A DNA stretch of 6,697 bases, taken from positions 1-6,697 of the forward strand of contig JAEZCB010000191.1 of NCBI GenBank assembly GCA_023412755.1, written 5' to 3'. Positions 1 through 5,948 of this stretch are shown here, piece by piece (the stretch's first letter is position 1; each line of letters begins with the position of its first letter). The position numbers and the translations under genes are program-made. This stretch comes from Bacteroidota bacterium (GTDB lineage: Bacteria > Bacteroidota > Bacteroidia > Flavobacteriales_F > PHOS-HE28). The notes below the pieces were generated by a model. That model was given only the letters and a program-made list of their open reading frames with translations, had not been told where the DNA came from and did not search any database.

Positions 1-93
1 AACCTGCTGATCGTGCGCAAGGACCTGGACCTGGATCGCAAACTGATCGTGAAGTTCGGAGGGCTGGCGAAGAAGTTCTTTACGGGGGTGTGA
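1..93 (+). CDS. C-terminal end of an unidentified protein (partial)
   Basis: The window opens inside an open frame that encodes 30 residues and stops at TGA 91-93. The tail is rich in Lys, Leu and Asp and contains KDLDLDRKLIVKFGGLAKKF. Codons are GC-ending like those of the neighbouring genes, and the frame runs directly into the next gene with stop and start overlapping (TGATG). That overlap implies co-transcription and probably translational coupling with the nuclease-like gene behind it. I do not recognise the family from this short tail. A partner subunit of the nuclease, such as an ATPase or DNA-binding protein, is only a guess from position. Confidence 0.6.
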   Translation, partial: NLLIVRKDLDLDRKLIVKFGGLAKKFFTGV

Positions 94-572
94 TGCTCGA
101 ACAACTCCTCCACACCACCCTCACCGCCTTCGCCCAAACCGTTCTCCGCGGCACCTGGTACGGCAAGGAGCGCGAAGCCGTAAGCTACTACGCCTTCGGC
201 TTCCTGGCCAAGGCATGTAGGGAAGGAACTCCACTTTTCGATCCCGGCCAGATCGCGATCGAAGGCCGCATCCCCGCCACCGCCGGTCACACCAAGAAGC
301 AGGTATGCAAAGACCTGGTGATCTGGCCACGCCCGGGCATGAATTGCTGGGAAGGCCGGCAGGCCGTGCACCTGCCGTTGGCGATCATGGAATGGAAGGT
401 GAACTCCCGCGCGTTCTTCAACTACGACATCCAGCGGTTGCAGGAGTACACCGGTGCATACAAGGGCTTGCTTGGGATCGCTGTCAATTTCGATGTGAAA
501 CACAAACGGGAGTTGCGGGCGGCACGGGTATTGGATGGAAGGGTCGAGGAGGATTGGTTGCACATCACCTGA
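93..572 (+). CDS. small PD-(D/E)XK nuclease-fold protein, family not identified
   Basis: This 159-residue protein has no signal peptide or membrane segment, so it is probably cytoplasmic. Numbered from ATG 93, the core reads KDLVIWP with Asp74, then IMEWKV with Glu100 and Lys102. That is the D...(D/E)-x-K arrangement of the PD-(D/E)XK nuclease superfamily, with each half on a hydrophobic beta-strand-like stretch. A preceding helix (KEREAVSYYAF, about residues 25-35) offers a further acidic residue, and a following segment, YDIQRLQEY (about 111-119), offers a conserved-type Gln. The length suits a bare catalytic domain, so DNA recognition may come from a partner. GTG 90 is an alternative start that adds one residue; I prefer ATG 93, which sits 4 nt after a GGGGG run. 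The gene overlaps the upstream gene by one base. Nuclease activity and target are inferred from motifs only. A degraded relative lies about 0.8 kb downstream. Confidence 0.75.
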   Translation: MLEQLLHTTLTAFAQTVLRGTWYGKEREAVSYYAFGFLAKACREGTPLFDPGQIAIEGRIPATAGHTKKQVCKDLVIWPRPGMNCWEGRQAVHLPLAIMEWKVNSRAFFNYDIQRLQEYTGAYKGLLGIAVNFDVKHKRELRAARVLDGRVEEDWLHIT

Positions 573-606
573 CCCACGCTTTCGGTTCTTGGCTCCCAGA
601 CATGAT

Positions 607-987
607 CTAGCGGTTGCCCCTCCACCGCCACTCCTCGAACATCAGCCGCGTCACCACATCCATCGTAAAGCAGGATATCTCGCCCACACAGACCATCGGC
701 TCCCAGCCCAACTCACGTAGCGGCCGCACCACCTTCACTGTACGCTCGGCGATCTCTTCCTGCGTGAGTACCTTGCCGGTATAGCCACTGCTCCACTGCA
801 CCGCTCCGAAGCGGATCATGGGATAGGCGTGCTCTTCCATGCGGATGATGAGCCGTGCGTGTTGCTGGTAGAGACGAAAGCTGGTCTCCAGCCGCTTCAG
901 GATGTGCGGCGGGAGGTCCAATGAGCGAAGGCGTTGTGGCTCTGGATGGAGCGAGCCCAGTAATACATCAGTTCCAATGATCTCCAT
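607..987 (-). CDS. hypothetical protein, 126 residues, minus strand
   Basis: I do not recognise a family. The frame is uninterrupted for 126 codons and uses mostly GC-ending codons like its neighbours, especially in its C-terminal two thirds. The protein is probably soluble, since no signal peptide or membrane segment is visible. It has a charged, helix-prone middle (HILKRLETSFRLYQQHARLI, about residues 28-47) and an aromatic C-terminus (FEEWRWR). It converges on the nuclease gene with 34 bp between the two stops, so it belongs to a different transcript. The start is uncertain. ATG 987 is the only good start before the in-frame stop at 1021-1023, there is no clear ribosome binding site, and the first 30 codons are less biased than the rest. 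An overlapping minus frame (897-1235) is also protein-like there, so an N-terminal frameshift is possible. Confidence 0.6.
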   Translation of the reverse strand: MEIIGTDVLLGSLHPEPQRLRSLDLPPHILKRLETSFRLYQQHARLIIRMEEHAYPMIRFGAVQWSSGYTGKVLTQEEIAERTVKVVRPLRELGWEPMVCVGEISCFTMDVVTRLMFEEWRWRGNR

Positions 988-1272
988 GGGTCGACAGTTT
1001 TTTTGACGGTTTCGTCCGCATCATCGGTCCACCGTGGTGTCGTCACTCGGTTGGCTGCCCGCCGAAACGGCGGACACTCGGGATGCTTCGGAGGCAAAAC
1101 TAGGACGGTATGGCGACAAAAGGTGTCGTAGGTGCTGCTGCCAAAGACCAGGAAGTAGGGGTGCCTGGACCTGGTGGTCTGGCCGCGGCAGTGCATGAAT
1201 GGCCCGGGGGCGGCAAGCCGTGCACCTGCCACCATCCGGATCCGGCGGAATTACCCCAGGTGCGATACGTGC
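988..1272. other. gene-poor gap between two minus-strand genes
   Basis: No frame here gives a convincing intact protein. The stretch contains a remnant of a nuclease gene on the plus strand (about 1147-1230). It also contains a run of seven T (998-1004) and a 6-bp perfect stem with a 3-nt loop (CCGCCG-AAA-CGGCGG, 1059-1073) that has no T tract beside it. The mixture of short open frames and a broken gene suggests decayed DNA. I found no RNA gene or terminal repeats. Confidence 0.5.
1147..1230 (+). pseudogene. remnant of a second PD-(D/E)XK nuclease gene
   Basis: Positions 1147-1230 align with positions 291-376 inside the intact nuclease gene. By hand count the first 54 bases match at 42 positions, and the last 23 bases (1208-1230) match at 21. 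The homologous frame reads TRK-stop-GCLDLVVWPRQCMN against TKKQVCKDLVIWPRPGMN in the intact gene, keeping the motif Asp and the VVWP strand. A TAG stop (1156-1158) interrupts it, and a net 2-nt deletion after the MN codons shifts the frame, so the following GRQAVHLP lies in another frame. A weaker match may reach back to 1113 (ATKGVVGAAA against AIEGRIPATA). Similarity ends after 1230, so the segment with the catalytic E-x-K is missing. It cannot make a working enzyme. It may be a decayed tandem duplicate or a relic of a related gene. Confidence 0.7.
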
Positions 1273-1440
1273 CTACCCCGAACACATTTCACAAACGCCC
1301 TCCTCGTTCGGTGGGCATACCGGGGGCTCCGGCTCCTGCGGTTTCGCATTCTTCAATTCGTTCTCCTTCGCTTCAAGCGCCTGCTGGAAGTCCTCACTGA
1401 GCACGAACGGCATTTCGATCTCCTTGTCCTTGCGGTCCAT
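1273..1440 (-). CDS. small acidic cysteine-containing protein, 55 residues
   Basis: An ATG at 1440 opens 55 codons that end in TAG (1273-1275). I do not recognise a family. The N-terminal half is charged and helix-prone (EDFQQALEAKENELKNAK, about residues 16-33). A Pro/Glu-rich linker follows (PQEPEPP, 34-40), then a tail with three cysteines at residues 42, 50 and 53, ending CEMCSG, which gives a CxxC pair that might bind metal or form a disulphide. Codons are strongly GC-ending in this frame, which supports real coding. An in-frame TAA (1453-1455) limits upstream extension, and no clear ribosome binding site is visible. There is no signal peptide, so it is probably cytoplasmic. It is divergent from the histidine kinase gene with a 152-bp spacer. 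Metal binding is only inferred from cysteine spacing. Confidence 0.6.
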   Translation of the reverse strand: MDRKDKEIEMPFVLSEDFQQALEAKENELKNAKPQEPEPPVCPPNEEGVCEMCSG

Positions 1441-1592
1441 CGGATGGTGTGTTTAGGACGAGCCAAGATCATTCGGAATACCATGGCCGCGTGCACCAGA
1501 CGGCGGAAGTTCCTAACGAAGGATCGAACATGCTTATCCTTTCCCCTGGAAAAGCGGCCGGGGTACGATCGAATTTCTCCCATCTTCGAAGC

Positions 1593-3377
1593 ATGAAGCC
1601 GGTGCTGGTCGTTGTGGTCTTTTTACTGGCGCTCACTGCCGGCGGGCAGGCAGGCAATGCGGCGATCGAGCGGCTGAAAGCTTTGCACGAGGCGGACAGC
1701 CTGGACGCGTTGCGATCGGAAGCCCGGCGGTTGTTGGAGCAACTGCCACCGGCATCAACCCCGGAGCGTTATGAGGCCGAGTGGCACCTGGCCCATGCGC
1801 TCTCCCTGCAGGACGATGCGGTGGCAGCGCTGGAGCACGCGCAGCAAGGTCTTCTGCATGCGCGCGAGCTGCGGGACACGGTGCGCATCCTTTCTTCGAT
1901 GTACCAGATCATGCGCTACCAGGTGCAGGGCCGCCATTATGCGCAGGCGGATCGATCGCGGCATGATCTGCTGGCCCTGGCGAAATTGTATGGTAAGGAC
2001 AGCCTGCAGCTTGCCCTCGCGCACAACAGTGTGGGCAGCATGTATGATCGGCTGCTGGCGCCTGATTCCGCGGAATATCACTACCGGCAGGCGATCGGAT
2101 ACCTCGGCGATGATCATCCTTCGATCCAACAGAACATCCTGGGAAATCTCGGAAGCACCTTGAGCGTGTTGGGGCGCCATAAGGAGGCCACGCGGATGCA
2201 TGAAGAAGCGCTCGCATTGCTCGGCAGCGATCGCCACCTGGACCGGGCTTGGGCTTTGAACAACCTGGGGCAGTCGCTGCTCTTCGCAGAACGCTATCGC
2301 GACGCGATCGACGCCTTCAACAAAGGCGATTCGCTGAACCGGATAGCCGGTAACGCGCTCGATCTGGCCATAGACCTGGCCGAATTGCGTGCGGATTGCT
2401 ATGATTCCCTCGGCGACCACCGCAACGCCTATGCGATGGTGAAATACGTGCGCGATCTGCAGGACACGCTGTTCCAACGTTCGCTGGATGAGCAATTGCT
2501 GGAATTGGAACAACGGTTCGAGACGCGGTTGAAGGAGGAGGAGATCGCACGCCTGGGCGCTCAAGGCCGGGAGCAGGAGGAGCGTTTGCGCCTGCGCGGT
2601 CTGCAGTTGTATGGGAGTCTTTCCGTGGTGCTGCTCGCACTTGCCGCACTGTTCCTGCTGTGGCGGAACTTCCGCCAGAAAAGAAGCTACGCCGCAACGC
2701 TGGAAAAGTTGAATGCGGAGTTGCGCGAGGGGCGTGATCGCATCGCGGAGATCAACCGGTTGCTGCAGCTGAAAGTGCTGCGCAGCCAGATGAACCCGCA
2801 CTTCATCTACAACTGCCTCAATGCGATCGGCCTGTTGGTGCGCAAGGGAGACACCGGAGCCGCGATCGCTTATCTCGATGGCTTCGCACGGCTGCTGCGG
2901 ATGGTGCTGGACCATAGTGTGAACGACCGGGTGCCGATCAGTGAGGAGATCGAATTCCTGCGCCAGTACCTGGAGCTGGAATCCCTGCGGTTCGGACAGG
3001 AACTCACCTATTCCATTGGAACGGACGCCGATCTGGTGGAAGAGGATGTGCCTGTGCCCGCATTGCTGGTGCAGCCCTTCGTGGAGAACGCGATCTGGCA
3101 CGGGATAGCACCGCGTGGCGCAGGACGGGTCACGATCCGTTTCACCACGCGCGATGATCGCCTGGTCTGCGTGGTGGAGGATGATGGTGTGGGCCGGGCG
3201 GCCGCACCACCGCGGGCACATCCCGATGGCAGTGCAAGCATGGGCCTGCAGCTCACCAACGAACGGTTGCAATTGCTCACACACGGCCTGCAGGGCAGCG
3301 GCCGGATCCGATTTTTCGATCTTATGAATGGTGGTGAGGCCACAGGCACACGGGTGGAGCTGACGCTGGAGGAGTGA
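1593..3377 (+). CDS. TPR-containing sensor histidine kinase, LytS/YpdA-type (His_kinase family)
   Basis: This 594-residue membrane sensor kinase should phosphorylate the response regulator encoded next to it. From ATG 1593 the order is: a signal peptide (MKPVLVVVVFLLALTAGGQA, 1-20); a periplasmic TPR region (about 25-290) with repeats such as LGNLGSTLSVLGRHKEA and NNLGQSLLFAERYRDAIDAF; a coiled coil (about 297-335); one membrane helix (about 339-357); a second coiled coil (about 365-390); and the cytoplasmic kinase. The H box is SQMNPHFIYNCLNAI with the putative phospho-acceptor His403. The ATP-binding domain has an N box (PFVENAIWHG, Asn499), a G1 box (EDDGVGRA, 529-536) and MGLQLTNERL (550-559). 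This is the usual Bacteroidota layout for the family. The frame stays open upstream to 1449, but starting there would bury the signal peptide. The regulator starts 22 bp after the stop, so the two form an operon. The ligand sensed by the TPR region is unknown. Confidence 0.93.
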   Translation: MKPVLVVVVFLLALTAGGQAGNAAIERLKALHEADSLDALRSEARRLLEQLPPASTPERYEAEWHLAHALSLQDDAVAALEHAQQGLLHARELRDTVRILSSMYQIMRYQVQGRHYAQADRSRHDLLALAKLYGKDSLQLALAHNSVGSMYDRLLAPDSAEYHYRQAIGYLGDDHPSIQQNILGNLGSTLSVLGRHKEATRMHEEALALLGSDRHLDRAWALNNLGQSLLFAERYRDAIDAFNKGDSLNRIAGNALDLAIDLAELRADCYDSLGDHRNAYAMVKYVRDLQDTLFQRSLDEQLLELEQRFETRLKEEEIARLGAQGREQEERLRLRGLQLYGSLSVVLLALAALFLLWRNFRQKRSYAATLEKLNAELREGRDRIAEINRLLQLKVLRSQMNPHFIYNCLNAIGLLVRKGDTGAAIAYLDGFARLLRMVLDHSVNDRVPISEEIEFLRQYLELESLRFGQELTYSIGTDADLVEEDVPVPALLVQPFVENAIWHGIAPRGAGRVTIRFTTRDDRLVCVVEDDGVGRAAAPPRAHPDGSASMGLQLTNERLQLLTHGLQGSGRIRFFDLMNGGEATGTRVELTLEE

Positions 3378-3399
3378 CGGAAAGCGGTAATTTCCCGCG

Positions 3400-4143
3400 A
3401 TGATCGGCGCCTTGCTGGTGGATGATGAAGCGGCTGCGCGGGAACACTTGCGGGGCAGGCTCGCGGCTGTTGCCCCGGAGGTGGATATCCTGTCGGAAGC
3501 CTCCAACATCGGTGATGCGGAGCGGCTTATCCGGACCCATGCACCGCAGCTGGTGTTCCTGGATGTGGAAATGCCCGGCGGGAATGGCTTCCAGTTGCTG
3601 CAGCGGCTGGGCAGGTGGGAATTCGATGTGATCTTCACCACCGCGTTCCAACGGTTCGCCATACAAGCCATCCGCTTCAGTGCCCTGGATTACCTGCTGA
3701 AGCCCGTGCAGGCCGATGAACTGCGGGCCGCGGTGGATCGGCACATACAACGCAATGGCGCTCCCATGCGAGCGGGCCAGGAGGGATTCCTGCACAACAT
3801 CGCGCAAGGCGATACGCTGGGCATGAAACTCACGGTGGTGCATGGCGATCGTTCGGTGGCTCTTTCTCCACGGGACATCACCTGGTGCCGGGCCGATGAC
3901 AACTATACACAGCTGCATGTGAAGGGTGGCCAGCGTTACATGAGCGCCCGCACGTTGAAGGATTACGATGAGATGCTCTCTCCCTTCGGTTTCATCCGGG
4001 TGCACAAAAGCGCCCTGGTGAATCGCGCCCATGTGGAAGGCCTCACCGATGGACATGTCCGGTTGCGCAACGGGGTGCTCGTGGAGGTGAGCCGCCGGCG
4101 GATGAACGATGTGGAGCACGCATTGAAACGCATGCCGGGGTGA
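3400..4143 (+). CDS. LytTR-family response regulator
   Basis: This 247-residue cytoplasmic transcription regulator has two domains. Residues 1-118 are a receiver: acidic pair Asp8-Asp9 in LLVDDE, phospho-acceptor Asp55 in LVFLDVEMPG, the switch Thr80/Thr81 in IFTTAF, and the conserved Lys101 in DYLLKPV. Residues about 143-243 are a LytTR DNA-binding domain with the family signatures CRADDNYTQLH, FIRVHKSALVN and EVSRRRM. Length and layout match the family. The gene follows the histidine kinase by 22 bp, and AlgR/AgrA/LytR-type regulators are commonly paired with LytS-family kinases, so this is a cognate pair. LytTR domains usually bind two short direct repeats about two helical turns apart, which makes the repeat pair just after this gene (4162-4195) a candidate site. 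That link is inferred. Confidence 0.95.
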   Translation: MIGALLVDDEAAAREHLRGRLAAVAPEVDILSEASNIGDAERLIRTHAPQLVFLDVEMPGGNGFQLLQRLGRWEFDVIFTTAFQRFAIQAIRFSALDYLLKPVQADELRAAVDRHIQRNGAPMRAGQEGFLHNIAQGDTLGMKLTVVHGDRSVALSPRDITWCRADDNYTQLHVKGGQRYMSARTLKDYDEMLSPFGFIRVHKSALVNRAHVEGLTDGHVRLRNGVLVEVSRRRMNDVEHALKRMPG

Positions 4144-4161
4144 TTTGAGGACCAGGCCCAT

Positions 4162-4195
4162 GCCGTTCCCTCGATCTTCCGCCATTCCCTCGATC
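4162..4195. repeat. 15-bp direct repeat pair, possible regulator site
   Basis: The 15-mers GCCRTTCCCTCGATC at 4162-4176 and 4181-4195 match at 14 of 15 positions, differing only G/A at base 4. They are separated by 4 bp, giving a 19-bp period. They lie 18 bp after the regulator stop and 56 bp before the ATG of the secreted protein gene. Paired direct repeats are the site type expected for LytTR proteins, although their usual period is nearer 21-22 bp. A chance slippage duplication is the alternative. Confidence 0.5.
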
Positions 4196-4208
4196 CGGCT
4201 TCCTGGAG

Positions 4209-4228
4209 GGCACCCGCGTGCCGTTGTT
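4209..4228 (+). terminator. weak candidate terminator after the two-component operon
   Basis: A 5-bp GC-rich stem, GGCAC (4209-4213) and GTGCC (4218-4222) with a 4-nt loop, is followed by GTTGTTT. The position after the regulator gene and before the next start fits termination, but the stem is short and the T tract is interrupted. It could equally be part of the leader of the next gene. Confidence 0.3.
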
Positions 4229-4231
4229 TCG

Positions 4232-4252
4232 TGATCGTAATCCGAACGATCA
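4232..4252. promoter_or_regulatory. 7-bp inverted repeat abutting a start codon
   Basis: TGATCGT (4232-4238) and ACGATCA (4246-4252) are perfect inverted repeats around a 7-nt spacer; the last base is the A of the ATG at 4252. As DNA it could be an operator-like dyad. As RNA it would form a hairpin over the ribosome entry region of the secreted protein gene. No function is proven. Confidence 0.4.
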
Positions 4253-5874
4253 TGCGCCATTTGCTACTCGCGACCCTTGTTCTCTTCGTGACCAATGCTT
4301 CTTCCCAATGGTCCACTCCGCCGGACCCACCCCTGGCCATCAGCACCGCGCCCAACGAGCAGAAGACCGTGCGCGCCACCAGTGATGGCAACGGAGGCTG
4401 GTTTGTGATCTGGCTGGATGGCCGGGTGAGCAACAGCAAGCGCGAGGTGTACGGCCAGCACCTCGATGCGGGTGGGGTGCCGCAGTGGGAAGCGGACGGA
4501 CGACAATTGCTGGCGCATCCGGATAAGAATATCGGTGATGTGAGCTTCGCACGCACGGCCGCCGGCGATCTCTTTTTTGTGTGGGTGCAGGGTGGCGATT
4601 CGCTTTGGGCGGATCTGCTGGATGAGGAGGGTGCACCGGTGTGGCCGGAGCCTGCACTTGTGGCAGGGCGCACCAACACCAACGCCTACAGCATCGGGCA
4701 GCCCAGGCTTGTGCTCCAGGAGGGTGGCGCCATTGTTTCCTGGATGCCGAACCACCAGGGTGGCAACCCGCAGGTGGCCTTCAACCGCGTATCGCTGGAG
4801 GGTGAAGTGCTGCATGGATTCAATGGCACCTACATCCCCGGCAGCGGTTATGGCGGCCATGGCATTGTTACCGATGGCTTTAACGGTGCCTATATCTGGT
4901 GGGCCTCCGCGAACGCACTGGGTGCCAGCATCCGGGTGCGCCGGGTGAATTCGGAAGGCGAGTTGCAGTGGGCGCAGCATACGGTGCCCACCGCCGGCAC
5001 GCCGGGTATAAACGATGGGGAGTACACGGGAACCGCCGATGGTGCGGGTGGCCTGGTGGTGGCCTGGAACAGCAACAGCGATATCCTCATGAGCCGCATC
5101 GATACCAGCGGTGCCTTTGCCTGGACCCCGGCGGTGAAGCCGGTGTGCGTGCATGCCTCCGACCAGCGGCGCCCTACGATCGCCGCCAGGGATGGGCACA
5201 TCTTCCTCGGGTGGTCCGATGCCCGGCCACCTGCGGACAACTACGATCTGTATGCGCAGAAATTCAACCTTGACGGTGATCCGTTATGGACGGTGGATGG
5301 CGTGCTCGCGATCCAGGAGAACACCTATATCCCCCATGCCCGGATAGCGGCGACACCGGATGGCGGAGCTTATGTGGCACACAAGACCAGTGCGGGCTTC
5401 CAGGCCATGTTGCTCAACGCGGATGGTGTCCCGGTCTGGTCGCCGGCCTTCACCATGACACCAGCGAACTATGCTCCGAATTACGGGGATCAACGCATGC
5501 TTCCGACAGATGATGGTGGAGCGGTGATCTTCTGGGCCACCGATGGCAACAACATCCACGGCACCCGGGTGGATCCGGGCAGTGGCATAAGCACCAATGT
5601 GGCTCCGGAGCAAAAGCCAGCGGACTTCAGTGTTCATCCCAATCCGGTGGCCGATCGGTTCACCATCCGTTTCGATGAAGAGCGATCCGGCAAGGAAATG
5701 GCGATCTCGATCCACGATGTTGCCGGAAGACTCGTGCATGCGTTCCCCATGATCATGGCCAGTGATGCGGTGAGCATATCGCTGCCGCCGGCCATCAACA
5801 ACGGCATCTACCTGCTCACCGCCCGTACGGAAGAAAGTTCCATCTTCACCACAAGGATCCTGGTACAGCATTGA
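4252..5874 (+). CDS. secreted beta-propeller-like repeat protein with T9SS type A sorting domain
   Basis: This 540-residue protein should be exported by Sec and then secreted or surface-attached by the type IX secretion system. It has a signal peptide (MRHLLLATLVLFVTNASSQ, 1-19). The body, about residues 44-445, holds eight divergent repeats of the form DGxGGxxVxW...QxxDxxGxPxW, starting near 44, 102, 155, 207, 262, 312, 368 and 419. Examples are DGNGGWFVIWLDGR and YAQKFNLDGDPLW. The pattern suggests propeller blades. The last repeat lacks the closing GxPxW. The C-terminal ~80 residues are a T9SS sorting domain: DFSVHPNPVADRFTIRF, then SIHDVAGRLVH, and NNGIYLLTARTEE near the end. GTG 4231 is a possible earlier start, but ATG 4252 places the signal peptide correctly. 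There is no catalytic motif; a binding or adhesive role is inferred. It lies 108 bp after the LytTR gene. Confidence 0.88.
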   Translation: MRHLLLATLVLFVTNASSQWSTPPDPPLAISTAPNEQKTVRATSDGNGGWFVIWLDGRVSNSKREVYGQHLDAGGVPQWEADGRQLLAHPDKNIGDVSFARTAAGDLFFVWVQGGDSLWADLLDEEGAPVWPEPALVAGRTNTNAYSIGQPRLVLQEGGAIVSWMPNHQGGNPQVAFNRVSLEGEVLHGFNGTYIPGSGYGGHGIVTDGFNGAYIWWASANALGASIRVRRVNSEGELQWAQHTVPTAGTPGINDGEYTGTADGAGGLVVAWNSNSDILMSRIDTSGAFAWTPAVKPVCVHASDQRRPTIAARDGHIFLGWSDARPPADNYDLYAQKFNLDGDPLWTVDGVLAIQENTYIPHARIAATPDGGAYVAHKTSAGFQAMLLNADGVPVWSPAFTMTPANYAPNYGDQRMLPTDDGGAVIFWATDGNNIHGTRVDPGSGISTNVAPEQKPADFSVHPNPVADRFTIRFDEERSGKEMAISIHDVAGRLVHAFPMIMASDAVSISLPPAINNGIYLLTARTEESSIFTTRILVQH

Positions 5875-5879
5875 ATAAA

Positions 5880-5897
5880 GGTCCCTTGCCAGGGATC
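5880..5897 (+). terminator. weak hairpin after the secreted protein gene
   Basis: GGTCCCT (5880-5886) can pair with AGGGATC (5891-5897) over a 4-nt loop. This gives seven pairs, one of them G-U, beginning 5 bp after the stop codon. No T tract follows, so it is only a candidate terminator or mRNA 3'-end stabiliser. Confidence 0.3.
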
Positions 5898-5948
5898 ACA
5901 CCACAACCATGGAACAAGTACCTGTCGCGTTGATCTTTGCACCAAGCG

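Noticed and set aside
998..1073. Seven-T run (998-1004) and the CCGCCG-AAA-CGGCGG hairpin (1059-1073) as a terminator
   Set aside because: The T run and the stem are about 55 bp apart, and neither strand has a stem directly followed by T residues.
1449..1592. A 48-codon N-terminal extension of the histidine kinase
   Set aside because: A start at ATG 1449 or ATG 1530 would bury the signal peptide, and the extension has weak codon bias and no family similarity.
1441..1592. Promoters in the 152-bp divergent spacer before the histidine kinase
   Set aside because: I looked for the Bacteroidota -33 TTTG and -7 TAnnTTTG pair and found no convincing match at the right spacing.
1174..1596. A 140-codon plus-strand frame covering the nuclease remnant and the region opposite the small cysteine protein
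   Set aside because: Its first codons share the remnant's frame, but the rest has the Leu/Arg-rich composition of an antisense shadow of the 55-residue gene.
1755..3671. A 638-codon open frame on the minus strand opposite the histidine kinase gene
   Set aside because: It is the mirror of a GC-ending coding sequence. The translation is rich in Gln, Arg, His and Ile with no recognisable domain, while the plus strand carries unmistakable kinase motifs.
3322..5199. Long minus-strand open frames (3322-4260 and 4264-5199) opposite the regulator and secreted protein genes
   Set aside because: They are antisense shadows caused by codon bias. They have no domain signatures, and the plus-strand genes are clearly real.
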